From Agrobacterium tumefaciens (GTDB lineage: Bacteria > Pseudomonadota > Alphaproteobacteria > Rhizobiales > Rhizobiaceae): DNA of 64,000 nt. The position numbers and the translations under genes are program-made. Every line of letters starts with the position of its first letter. The stretch's first letter is position 1. Positions 18,978 to 26,973 of the stretch are shown here, piece after piece. The stretch spans positions 1,302,001 through 1,366,000 of the forward strand of contig NZ_CP039903.1 in assembly GCF_005221385.1 (NCBI RefSeq). Direction: 5' to 3'. The notes beneath the pieces are model-generated. The model saw only the letters and a program-made list of their open reading frames with translations. It was not told the origin of the DNA and searched no databases.

Positions 18978-19005
18978 TTGAAACCTAAGGCATACACCTT
19001 AAATA
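18978..19005 (+). promoter_or_regulatory. Candidate P450 promoter
   Basis: TTGAAA at 18978-18983 and TAAATA at 19000-19005 are separated by 16 bases, a reasonable sigma-70 promoter for the rightward P450 gene. The first TetR operator fills the spacer, so bound repressor would block polymerase. Prediction by eye only. Confidence 0.45.
18986..19001. promoter_or_regulatory. TetR operator copy 1
   Basis: TAAGGCATACACCTTA is an inverted repeat of TAAGG and CCTTA with a 6-base centre. It is repeated 27 bp downstream with only two changes, both in the centre. Confidence 0.75.
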
Positions 19006-19012
19006 CCTAAAA

Positions 19013-19028
19013 TAAGGTACACACCTTA
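19013..19028. promoter_or_regulatory. TetR operator copy 2
   Basis: TAAGGTACACACCTTA has the same TAAGG-N6-CCTTA structure as copy 1. Its position just after the predicted -10 of the P450 promoter fits a second repressor dimer overlapping the transcription start. Confidence 0.75.
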
Positions 19029-19070
19029 ACAGCAAAACCCCATTGTTCAAACGCGAATAAGGAGCTGTCG

Positions 19071-20444
19071 ATGATCGGAACCGGCCTTCACACCCCACCC
19101 ATGGACAAGACCGGGGCAGAGCCCCTGTCAAAACTTGCCACGGCGCGTCTTGCAATCTCGCTTGTCCGCAATCCGTTAAAAGCTCTACCGCCGGATATTT
19201 TCAGCGAACCGGCGGTCTTCACCCGGCTCGGCGGCGCGATGCGCGTGCATCTCGCCGATCCCGTGCTGATCCACGAGGCTCTGGTCAAAAATGCCCATCT
19301 GCTTGGCAAGGGCGAAGATGTCCGCCGGGTGCTTGGTCCCGCACTCGGTCAGGGTCTGCTGACCGCCGATGGCGACCACTGGAAATGGCAAAGGCAATCC
19401 GTCGCGGCCGCATTCCGGCATGAAAAGCTGCTGGAATTGCTGCCTGCCATGATCGAAACGGCACGTCGCACGCAAGCGCGCTGGCGCTCCCCTTCAATCG
19501 GCGACATCGATATCGGCCATGAGATGATGCGTACCACCTTCGACATCATTGTCGAGACCATGATGTCCGGCGGATATGGCATCGATATTGCACGTGTCGA
19601 ACAGAGCATTACCGATTATCTGAAGCCGACAGGCTGGACCTTCGCGCTCGCCATGCTGGGCGCGCCGGAATGGCTGCCCCATCCCGGCCGGCGCAAATCC
19701 CGCGCCGCCGTCGATTATCTGCGCGCCAGCCTTGCAACGGTGATCGCCGGCCGGCGGCAAAACCCCACCGACCGAACCGATCTTGTCTCCATGCTGCTGG
19801 AAGCCAAAGACCCGGAGACCGGACGCATGATGAGCGATGAGGAAATCATCGACAATCTTCTAACCTTCATCACTGCCGGCCATGAAACGACGGCACTCGG
19901 CCTAGCCTGGACTTTCCACCTTCTGTCGCAGAACAGAGAAATTGAAAGAAAACTTGTCGAGGAGATCGAGGCCATCACCGGCGGCGAGCCTGTCGCGGCC
20001 GAACATATCGCCAATCTCACCTATACGAGACAGGTGTTTTCGGAGGCGATGCGGCTTTACCCGCCTGCCCCGGTCATCACGCGCACGGCGCTGCAGGATT
20101 TCAGGCTCGGGGAGCACGACATTGCAGCCGGAACGGTTCTTTATGTGCCGATCTATGCCGTACACCGGCACGCCGCATTGTGGGATGAACCCGAACGCTT
20201 CGACCCGTCACGTTTCGAGCCGGACAGGGTCAAGGCGCGTCACCGTTATGCCTATATGCCCTTCGGCGCCGGCCCGCGCGTCTGCATCGGCAATGCCTTT
20301 GCCATGATGGAGGCCGTGGCGATCCTTGCCGTTCTTCTGCAGACCGTCCATCTCGAAAACAGAACCACTGCTGCGGCGGAACCGCTGATGCGGGTGACAT
20401 TGCGGCCGCAGGACCGGCTGATGATGAGGATCACGCAGCGCTAA
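19071..20444 (+). CDS. Cytochrome P450
   Basis: This 457-residue haem mono-oxygenase is complete. The I-helix oxygen-binding motif is AGHETT (269-274). The K-helix ExxR is Glu325-Arg328. The haem loop is FGAGPRVCIG (398-407) with Cys405 as axial ligand. No signal peptide or membrane anchor is seen, so it is a soluble bacterial P450. The length and the FGAGPRVCIG form place it among bacterial P450s resembling fatty-acid hydroxylases, but the substrate cannot be assigned. No ferredoxin or reductase gene is adjacent, so electrons must come from elsewhere. AAGGAG precedes ATG 19071. TetR-type control is inferred from the divergent regulator and twin operators. Confidence 0.93.
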   Translation: MIGTGLHTPPMDKTGAEPLSKLATARLAISLVRNPLKALPPDIFSEPAVFTRLGGAMRVHLADPVLIHEALVKNAHLLGKGEDVRRVLGPALGQGLLTADGDHWKWQRQSVAAAFRHEKLLELLPAMIETARRTQARWRSPSIGDIDIGHEMMRTTFDIIVETMMSGGYGIDIARVEQSITDYLKPTGWTFALAMLGAPEWLPHPGRRKSRAAVDYLRASLATVIAGRRQNPTDRTDLVSMLLEAKDPETGRMMSDEEIIDNLLTFITAGHETTALGLAWTFHLLSQNREIERKLVEEIEAITGGEPVAAEHIANLTYTRQVFSEAMRLYPPAPVITRTALQDFRLGEHDIAAGTVLYVPIYAVHRHAALWDEPERFDPSRFEPDRVKARHRYAYMPFGAGPRVCIGNAFAMMEAVAILAVLLQTVHLENRTTAAAEPLMRVTLRPQDRLMMRITQR

Positions 20445-20445
20445 A

Positions 20446-20478
20446 ACAAATCGCCCGCGGTGTGATCACCGCGGGCGA
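20446..20478 (-). terminator. Bidirectional hairpin terminator
   Basis: TCGCCCGCGG and CCGCGGGCGA form a perfect 10-bp stem with an 8-base loop between the convergent P450 and DUF3126 genes. On the minus strand it is followed by TTTGTTTT, so it probably ends the cysE-DUF3126 transcript and may also serve the P450. Confidence 0.75.
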
Positions 20479-20513
20479 CTATTATTGCTGAATATGTCAC
20501 CGGAAGGTGACGA

Positions 20514-20717
20514 TCACAGATCCACGTCGAGGATCGCCATGGAGAAGTTGTACGAGCGGTCGCCGTCTTCGTCATCGATGTAGACGACGCCGAGAAACTC
20601 TTCGCCAAGATACACTTCGGCGGAATCGTCTTTGCGCGGACGCGCCTTGACAATCATCTTCTCGTTGAAGGTGCGCTTGAAATAGGCGTCGAGTTTTTTG
20701 ATTTCGTCGGCTTTCAC
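20514..20717 (-). CDS. DUF3126 family protein
   Basis: This small protein of 67 residues begins VKADEIKKLDAYFKRTF and matches the alphaproteobacterial DUF3126 family, normally 60-75 residues. The core alternates basic and acidic strands (MIVKARPRKDDSAEVYLGEEF) and ends in a strand-rich tail. There are two adjacent GTG codons at 20720 and 20717 after AGGAGA. I use the second, with the first possible. A long frame to 20831 would run back towards cysE and is not expected for the family. It follows cysE by about 120 bases on the same strand. Function unknown. Confidence 0.85.
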   Translation of the reverse strand: MKADEIKKLDAYFKRTFNEKMIVKARPRKDDSAEVYLGEEFLGVVYIDDEDGDRSYNFSMAILDVDL

Positions 20718-20837
20718 CACTATTCTCCTGTGCGGTTCGGGTTGGGCCGCTTTTGGCATGGGACAAAGGCCAAAGTAAAGTGAAAGCGGCGCATCATCCG
20801 TGTCTTCCACACGGACGAGCGCAATATTCACGACCTG

Positions 20838-21662
20838 TCAGATATCGGCCCCGATAACCTGGTCCATCAGACGCGAGGGTTCCGAACACCCTGCTTCTCC
20901 CACCACGCGCGCCGGAACACCGGCCACGGTGGTCTTCGGCGGAACCGGTTTCAGCACCACCGAACCAGCGGCGATGCGCGAGCAGCTGCCGATCTCGATA
21001 TTGCCAAGAATTTTCGCGCCCGCCCCGATCATCACGCCATTGGCGATCTTCGGATGGCGGTCCGCCCCCTCCTTGCCGGTGCCGCCGAGCGTCACGCCAT
21101 GCAGGATGGAAACGTTGTCGCCGATAACTGCGGTCTCACCAACCACCAGTCCGGTGGCATGATCGAGGAAGATGCCCTTGCCGATACGCGCGGCCGGATT
21201 GATATCCGTCTGGAAAATGCTCGATGAGCGGCTTTGCAGGTAAAACGCGAAATCCCGGCGGCCCTTCGCAAGCAGCCAATGCGCAAGGCGATGGGTCTGG
21301 ATGGCATGGAAGCCCTTGAAATAAAGCAGCGGCTCCATGAAGCGCGTGCAGGCCGGGTCGCGATCATAAACGGCCTGGATATCGACACGCAGCACGCTGC
21401 CCCATTCCGGCCAGTCATCCAGCATGTCCTGGAAGGTCTGGCGCAGAAGCACGGCCTGCATGTCGGGATGATCGAGGAGTTCGCAGATACGATAGATCAC
21501 ACATTCTTCGAGAGACCGGTGATTGAGGATCGTCGAATAAAGAAAAGCGGAAAGCAGCGGGTCCTGAGCTGCGGCGCTACGCGCTTCATGCAGCAGGCTG
21601 CCCCAGATCGGATCGACGATCGCCAGCTGTTCGGGCTGACGGGCCTCGGTACGTGCGACCAT
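20838..21662 (-). CDS. cysE: Serine O-acetyltransferase
   Basis: This 274-residue enzyme makes O-acetylserine from serine and acetyl-CoA, the carbon acceptor for cysteine synthesis. It has the helical N-terminal SAT domain (about 15-125). A left-handed beta-helix hexapeptide region follows, with the typical GIFLDHATGLVVGETAVIG stretch (about 163-181) and GVTLGGTGKEGADRHPKI (about 190-207). The C-terminal tail ends in Ile, a residue favourable for binding cysteine synthase. GAGGAG precedes ATG 21662. The DUF3126 gene downstream may be co-transcribed. Confidence 0.95.
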   Translation of the reverse strand: MVARTEARQPEQLAIVDPIWGSLLHEARSAAAQDPLLSAFLYSTILNHRSLEECVIYRICELLDHPDMQAVLLRQTFQDMLDDWPEWGSVLRVDIQAVYDRDPACTRFMEPLLYFKGFHAIQTHRLAHWLLAKGRRDFAFYLQSRSSSIFQTDINPAARIGKGIFLDHATGLVVGETAVIGDNVSILHGVTLGGTGKEGADRHPKIANGVMIGAGAKILGNIEIGSCSRIAAGSVVLKPVPPKTTVAGVPARVVGEAGCSEPSRLMDQVIGADI

Positions 21663-21862
21663 GAATGGTCTCCTCGTTTGCAGTGGTCGTTCTTTATACA
21701 GAAAAAGACGTGCATTAGAAATGGGATTCGAATGACGACTTTAAAGACGGCAAAGCTTCAGTTTTTCTTCATGCAGCATGAAAAACCGTTTCTTGCCGTC
21801 CTGAGCGTCGCCGCATTTCCGCACGAAAAACCGGGCTCCGCATTTCCTGGAAATTCTCCAGA

Positions 21863-22639
21863 TCAAAGCGAGCGGTAAAATTCCAGAACCGCCGCCTTGA
21901 ACACCCGGTCTCCAACGGCCAGCATATGGTCGCGGCCGGGAATGTCGATTGCCCGCGCATGCGGCATGATCGCGGCGAGTTCCGCGCCCGATCCGGCAAT
22001 ATCGTCATTCGTTCCGACCGCAATCAATGTGGGTGCATCGATCTTTGCCGCCTGTTCATGCGAAACAAGAACCCGCGACGTTTCGATACAGGCGGCAAGC
22101 GCCAGCCGGTCGCTTTTTGTCTGGTCCGCGAAAGCGCGGAACATGCGGCCGCGCTCATGGGTGACGACATCGAGCGAAGGTGCAAGAAGCGCCTCAGCGA
22201 TCGGATCCCAGTCGCCCACACCTTCAACCATGCCGATGCCGAGCCCACCGAATACCAGCGAGCGGACACGCTCAGGATGGGCCATGGCGAGGAAGGCCGA
22301 AATGCGCGCGCCCATGGAATAACCCATCACATGCGCTTCCGCGATGCCGAGATGATTGAGCAGCGCCACCGCGTCCCCCGCCATGACGGGCGGATAATAG
22401 GCGTCGGGATCATGCGGCTTGTCGCTTGCGCCATGGCCGCGATTGTCGATGGCGATCACCCGATAGCCCGCTTCCCCCAGCGTCTTCAACCAGCCGGGAT
22501 GCACCCAGTTGACATTGGCGCTGGAGGCAAAGCCGTGGATCAGCAAAACCGGATCACCCGCCGGATCGCCCTCATCGAAATAAGCAAGGCGCAGGCCGTC
22601 ATGGGAAAAATCTGAAAATTGCGGCAGGTTGAGATTCAT
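21863..22639 (-). CDS. Alpha/beta-fold hydrolase
   Basis: This is a 258-residue serine hydrolase. The oxyanion segment is LLIHGFASS (about 32-40). The nucleophile elbow is GYSMG (about 105-109). The acid lies in VGTNDD (about 210-215) and the catalytic His in GRDHML (about 237-242). The length and the cap region suggest an esterase or epoxide/haloalkane-type hydrolase; the substrate is unknown. I chose ATG 22639 because AAAAAGG touches the upstream ATG at 22648 but is 9 bases from this one. A 200-base leader separates it from cysE on the same strand. Confidence 0.88.
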   Translation of the reverse strand: MNLNLPQFSDFSHDGLRLAYFDEGDPAGDPVLLIHGFASSANVNWVHPGWLKTLGEAGYRVIAIDNRGHGASDKPHDPDAYYPPVMAGDAVALLNHLGIAEAHVMGYSMGARISAFLAMAHPERVRSLVFGGLGIGMVEGVGDWDPIAEALLAPSLDVVTHERGRMFRAFADQTKSDRLALAACIETSRVLVSHEQAAKIDAPTLIAVGTNDDIAGSGAELAAIMPHARAIDIPGRDHMLAVGDRVFKAAVLEFYRSL

Positions 22640-22809
22640 CAAGGACATCCTTTTTGCCGGACCATATGGCAGGAAAGCACAAGATTGAACATGTTTTCCT
22701 GACGATTTTTATGGAGATGCAATGCGTTTGAGGCTACATATCCGCAACGAAGAGCCGTTGCGCGACGACGGATTGCGGCTCGATAACGATATTGCATTTG
22801 GAGACGAAC

Positions 22810-23055
22810 ATGGCCGGGCATTCCATTCCCCACTTCCAGAACGATGGCGGACACAGCGTAATCGAGATCGGCGTCAAGGAATTCATGTGCACCGGCGCTT
22901 CCGTGCCTTACGATCACCCGCATATCTTCATCGATATGGGCGACGACAACGAGAAGGTCTGTTCCTACTGCTCCACCCTTTTCCGCTACAATCCGTCGCT
23001 GAAGGCCGAGCAGACCAACCCTCCGGGCTGCGTCTTCCATGTGAAGGCCGCCTGA
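22810..23055 (+). CDS. Zinc-finger protein, NDUFS6-like
   Basis: This 81-residue protein carries a CHCC-type zinc site. The ligands are Cys27, His36 (or His38) in DHPHIFIDMG, then Cys51 and Cys54 in VCSYC. This is the arrangement of the mitochondrial complex I subunit NDUFS6 and its alphaproteobacterial homologues. The N-terminus (HSIPHFQNDGG) also fits. GGAG precedes ATG 22810. In related bacteria this small protein is part of, or associated with, respiratory complex I, but no nuo genes are in this window. It is followed within 30 bases by an FAD mono-oxygenase gene on the same strand. Confidence 0.85.
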   Translation: MAGHSIPHFQNDGGHSVIEIGVKEFMCTGASVPYDHPHIFIDMGDDNEKVCSYCSTLFRYNPSLKAEQTNPPGCVFHVKAA

Positions 23056-23083
23056 CCTCCACTTTTGCTGATCGGGGCGCATC

Positions 23084-24265
23084 ATGCCCATAAAATCCGT
23101 AGCCATTGTCGGTGCCGGCATCGCCGGTCTCACCGCTGCCCTTTCTTTTGCCCGGCACGGTATCGATTGTGACATCATCGAGCAGGCAGGCGAGCTGACG
23201 GAAGTCGGCGCCGGCCTGCAACTCTCCCCCAACGCCGCCCGCATTCTCGCCGAACTCGGCGTAATGCCCGAGATCGAGGCGCGCTGGACCGAGCCGGTCA
23301 GCGTCGATCTCGCCTCCGGCAAGTCACTGGCCACGCTATTGTCGCTGCCAATGGGCGCGGTGGCCCGCACACGCTGGGGCGCACCCTATGGCGTGCTTCA
23401 CCGATCGACGCTGCAAAGCGCGCTTCTGAATGCGGTAAAGGATAATCCGCTCTGCCGCCTGCATCTCGGCAAGCGCATCGAAAGCGCAACGGTCGATGTT
23501 ATCGCCGCAACCACGTTCCGCGATCACGATCTGATCGTTGGTGCCGACGGCGTCTGGTCGGCGGCCCGTTTTGCCGTGCCTTCCGCGCCGACAGCCACCT
23601 TTTCCGGCAACATTGCCTGGCGTTTCACGGTCAGCGAAAACGACGTCCCACCCGCCATCAATAAAAGCGCCGTCACGGCCTATCTCGGTTCGGGCGGCCA
23701 TGTCGTCGCCTATCCGCTGAAGGAAGTCGGCGGTTTCAACATCGTCGCCATCGCGCTTGGCACCGATCCCGGCGCGACATGGCGGGCAGAATCGAGCGGA
23801 CGGCAGAAAGCCATGCTGCTCGAACAGTTTCGCGGCTGGAGCCCGGATTTGCTGCGGCTGCTGGAAAAGGCTGAGAACCCCACCTTTTGGCCGCTCTATC
23901 AGGCCGGCCCCGGACGCTGGCATAATGGCCGCGATACGGTACTGATCGGCGATGCGGCCCACGCCATGATGCCCTTCGCCGCACAGGGCGCCGCCATGGC
24001 GATAGAGGATGCGTTTGAACTTGCGGGAACAATGGCAGGCAGCGGCGGTGGAGCCTCCCTGCCCCTGCCGCAAGCCCTCGCCGCCTTCGAGGCTCTGCGC
24101 CTGCCGCGCATAGATAAGGCCCGCAAGCGGGCCTCTCTCAATCGTTTTGCCTATCATGCGAAAGGCCCGGTCCGAATTGCCAGGGACTTCGTATTTTCCA
24201 CGCGGCCCTCAGAGGCGTTCCTCAGCGATTTCGACTGGCTCTACGGCTATCACGCAAAGGGCTAA
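23084..24265 (+). CDS. FAD-dependent aromatic hydroxylase (group A)
   Basis: This 393-residue flavoprotein mono-oxygenase has the FAD motif GAGIAG (10-15) and the middle DG motif GADGVWSAAR (about 158-167). The late motif GDAAHAMMPFAAQGAAMAIED (about 289-309) is also intact. This set is shared by salicylate hydroxylases, 3-hydroxybenzoate hydroxylases and ubiquinone hydroxylases (UbiH/UbiL type). With no catabolic genes around it, a ubiquinone-related or broad phenolic role cannot be decided from sequence. It starts at ATG 23084, close behind the NDUFS6-like gene, and converges on metC with 14 bases between. Confidence 0.85.
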   Translation: MPIKSVAIVGAGIAGLTAALSFARHGIDCDIIEQAGELTEVGAGLQLSPNAARILAELGVMPEIEARWTEPVSVDLASGKSLATLLSLPMGAVARTRWGAPYGVLHRSTLQSALLNAVKDNPLCRLHLGKRIESATVDVIAATTFRDHDLIVGADGVWSAARFAVPSAPTATFSGNIAWRFTVSENDVPPAINKSAVTAYLGSGGHVVAYPLKEVGGFNIVAIALGTDPGATWRAESSGRQKAMLLEQFRGWSPDLLRLLEKAENPTFWPLYQAGPGRWHNGRDTVLIGDAAHAMMPFAAQGAAMAIEDAFELAGTMAGSGGGASLPLPQALAAFEALRLPRIDKARKRASLNRFAYHAKGPVRIARDFVFSTRPSEAFLSDFDWLYGYHAKG

Positions 24266-24279
24266 GCGTTGGGGACTGA

Positions 24280-25467
24280 TTAGACCCCAGCCGCGGCTGC
24301 GAATCCGACTTCTAGGTCGTTTTTCAGATCGGCTATGTCTTCAAGCCCGATCTGCAGGCGGATGACCGGCCCCTCCGACGGCCCCTTCGCAATAGTCCTG
24401 TCGATGAGCGACACCGAAACCGCAAGCGATTCGTACCCGCCCCAGGAATAGCCAAGCCCGAAGAAGGTCAAGGCATCGAGGAAGGCGGCTGCCGCCTGCT
24501 TGTATTTGCCCTCTTCCGCCTTCAAGACGAAGGAGAAGACGCCGCTCGCGCCCTTGAAATCGCGCTTCCACATTTCATGCCCGGCAAAGCTCGGCAAGGC
24601 CGGATGCAGAACACGCACGACGTCGTCACGGCTTTCCAGCCATTGGGCGATATCGAGTGCGCTCTTCTGATGGTGTTCCAGCCTGATGCCCATGGTGCGC
24701 ATGCCACGCAGGATCTGGTAGGCGTCATCGGAGGTGACGCAGATGCCGAGATTGGTGTTAGCCTGGTAAAGCGCCTTCCAATGTTTTTCATTGGCCGAGA
24801 CGAAGCCCATCAGTACATCGGAATGACCCGAGGGATATTTGGTGGCGGCGTGAATGGAAATATCGACACCGAAATCAAGCGGCTTGAAATAAAGCGGTGT
24901 CGCCCAGGTATTGTCCATCGTGACCACGCAGTCATGCCTGTGAGCGATCTCCGTGATCACCCGGACATCCTGAATCTCGAAGGTATTGGAACCCGGCGCT
25001 TCCAGATGCACGAGTTTCGTATTCGGCCGGATCAGCGCCTCGATGCCAGCCCCGATTGCGGGATCGTAATATTCGATCTCCACACCGAGCTTCTTCAGCA
25101 TCGTGTTGCAGAAGCGGCGTGTGGGGAAATAAACCGAATCGACGACAAGCGCGTGATCGCCCGCACCGAGATAGGCAAGGAACGGCACGGTGATCGCCGC
25201 AAGGCCCGACGGCACGAGGATAGTTCCGAACGAACCTTCCAGCTCGTTGACGAGATTGCACAGCGCGTCCGTCGTCGGCGTGCCGTGTGTGCCGTAGGTG
25301 TATTTCTGGTTTTCAGTCGAAAGCGTTTCCGCGTCGGGAAAAAGCACGGTCGAGCCGCGTACGATGGGCGGATTGACGAAACCGAAACAGTCCGCGGGAT
25401 CATTGCCGCCATGGGTCAGGCGCGTATTCACACCTGCGGCGGAAAGCAGGTCATTTGTCTTGGTCAT
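24280..25467 (-). CDS. metC: Cystathionine beta-lyase
   Basis: This 395-residue protein is a Cys/Met-metabolism PLP enzyme. The cofactor lysine is in HAATKYPSGHSD (about 213-224). The phosphate-binding YGTHGTPT is near 58-65, and ETYFFGLGYSWGGYESL-type C-terminal features (FFGLGYSWGGYE) are typical of MetC. It cleaves cystathionine to homocysteine, pyruvate and ammonia for methionine synthesis. The gene is divergent from aapJ across a 374-base intergenic region. A SAM-II riboswitch was looked for upstream and not recognised. Assignment to beta-lyase rather than gamma-synthase rests on overall resemblance. Confidence 0.9.
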   Translation of the reverse strand: MTKTNDLLSAAGVNTRLTHGGNDPADCFGFVNPPIVRGSTVLFPDAETLSTENQKYTYGTHGTPTTDALCNLVNELEGSFGTILVPSGLAAITVPFLAYLGAGDHALVVDSVYFPTRRFCNTMLKKLGVEIEYYDPAIGAGIEALIRPNTKLVHLEAPGSNTFEIQDVRVITEIAHRHDCVVTMDNTWATPLYFKPLDFGVDISIHAATKYPSGHSDVLMGFVSANEKHWKALYQANTNLGICVTSDDAYQILRGMRTMGIRLEHHQKSALDIAQWLESRDDVVRVLHPALPSFAGHEMWKRDFKGASGVFSFVLKAEEGKYKQAAAAFLDALTFFGLGYSWGGYESLAVSVSLIDRTIAKGPSEGPVIRLQIGLEDIADLKNDLEVGFAAAAGV

Positions 25468-25841
25468 TTCAGATCAGCTTTCGAAGAATATTGACGCGTG
25501 CGACAATGCTGAGAGCCAGAGGCAAGGTCAAGCCCCGTAAGGTCACGCGGGATGGGTCATTGATCCATCGTGAAACAGAATACAAGAAGTATACAAAAAT
25601 CGTGCAAGTGCAAATTTCCGCAAAAATATGCTTATATTTTCACCCTTTGCACACTTCACGACCAAAATTCCGAAAATTCCGTTTTATAGGCACAATTATC
25701 GTCGGCATGTCTTGACCCCGCTGCCAATTGCGATTGTGATAGAAAAAGCGGATCGAAAAGATCTCGCTGAGGGGGGAGCTGGGGTAAAACAAACATGCCG
25801 GTCCCCTTGCTATTGACGATAACAAACAAAGGTTGGGAAAA
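25468..25841. other. Divergent metC-aapJ regulatory region
   Basis: This 374-base region is AT-rich in its centre and has no gene. Imperfect inverted arms around GTGCAAGTGCAAA (25602-25613) and TTTGCACACTTCAC (25646-25659) flank a 32-base AT-rich core and could bind a regulator such as Lrp. TTGACC at 25712-25717 with TGTGAT at 25735-25740 (17-base spacer) is a weak candidate promoter for aapJ. The aapJ ribosome binding site is GGGAAAA. Confidence 0.4.
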
Positions 25842-26864
25842 ATGAAAAAGGCAATTCTGTCAGCCGCTATCGGCGCAGCAGTTTTGGGAGGAGCCTCGGT
25901 CGCTTCAGCTGCGACGCTTCAGGACGTGAAGGGAAAAGGTTTCGTCACCTGCGGCGTAAGCGCCGGCATTCCGGGATTTTCCAATCCCGATGACAAGGGC
26001 GAATGGTCCGGCATCGACGTGGACTATTGCCGTGGTATTGCCACAGCGGTTTTCGGTGACCCTTCCAAGGCGAAGTTTGTCGCTCTTTCGAGCAAGGACC
26101 GCTTTCCGGCTCTCCAGTCCGGCGAAGTCGACGTTCTGACCCGTAACACCACCTGGACGATCAGCCGCGACACCTCTCTCGGCTTCAACTTCCGTACCGT
26201 CAACTATTATGACGGCCAGGGCTTCATCGCCAAAAAGGGCCTCAACGTGAAGTCCGCGCTTGAGCTTTCCGGCGCCGCCGTCTGCGTTCAGACCGGCACG
26301 ACCACCGAGCTCAATCTCGCCGACTATTTCAAGACCAACAATCTGCAATACAACCCGGTCGTTTTCGAAAAGGAAGCCGACGCAACCTCTGCCTATGATT
26401 CCGGCCGTTGCGACGTCTACACCACCGACCAGTCCGGTCTCTATGCTATCCGCCTGAAGCTGAAGAACCCGGAAGACAACATCGTTCTTCCGGAAGTCAT
26501 CTCCAAGGAACCGCTTGGACCGGCCGTTCGTCAGGGTGACGACCAGTGGTTCGACATCGTGACCTGGGTTCACTACGCCATGGTCAATGCAGAAGAACTG
26601 GGCATCACCTCCAAGAACGTCGATGAGCAGAAGTCCAGCGCCAATCCGGATATCAAGCGTCTGCTCGGCACCGAAGAAGGCACCAAGATCGGTACCGACC
26701 TCGGCGTAACCAACGACTGGGCCTACAACATCGTCAAGCTGGTGGGTAACTACGGCGAAGTCTTCGACCGCAACGTCGGTGCCGGCTCGCCGCTGAAGAT
26801 CGAGCGTGGCCAGAACGCGCTGTGGACCAAGGGCGGCCTGCAATACGCACCGCCGGTCCGTTGA
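25842..26864 (+). CDS. aapJ: General L-amino acid ABC transporter, binding protein AapJ
   Basis: This 340-residue protein has a clear signal peptide (MKKAILSAAIGAAVLGGASVASA, cleaved after residue 23) and a family 3 solute-binding fold. The amino-acid signature GIDVDYCRGIATAVFGD lies near 55-71. Two pairs of cysteines may be disulphide-bonded in the periplasm. It captures a broad range of L-amino acids, as shown for Rhizobium leguminosarum AapJ (about 341 residues). ATG 25842 was chosen over an earlier TTG because it begins the signal peptide directly. It is the first gene of the aapJQMP operon. Confidence 0.95.
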   Translation: MKKAILSAAIGAAVLGGASVASAATLQDVKGKGFVTCGVSAGIPGFSNPDDKGEWSGIDVDYCRGIATAVFGDPSKAKFVALSSKDRFPALQSGEVDVLTRNTTWTISRDTSLGFNFRTVNYYDGQGFIAKKGLNVKSALELSGAAVCVQTGTTTELNLADYFKTNNLQYNPVVFEKEADATSAYDSGRCDVYTTDQSGLYAIRLKLKNPEDNIVLPEVISKEPLGPAVRQGDDQWFDIVTWVHYAMVNAEELGITSKNVDEQKSSANPDIKRLLGTEEGTKIGTDLGVTNDWAYNIVKLVGNYGEVFDRNVGAGSPLKIERGQNALWTKGGLQYAPPVR

Positions 26865-26973
26865 TCGACCCCATCATCGGCTAGATCATGACAGGAGGCT
26901 GGGCAACGCCCGGCCTCCATTTTAAAATTATATAAATAAGCTCGCAAAGAGCATATAAAAGGGAAAGGTGCCT

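Noticed and set aside
21733..21878. Short plus-strand open frame opening with an ATG between cysE and the hydrolase
   Set aside because: It overlaps the 3' end of the alpha/beta hydrolase gene on the other strand, has no ribosome binding site and its composition does not look like a protein.
25468..25841. Possible SAM-II riboswitch before metC
   Set aside because: I looked for the short conserved elements of SAM-II on the minus strand and could not align them; a covariance-model search would decide.
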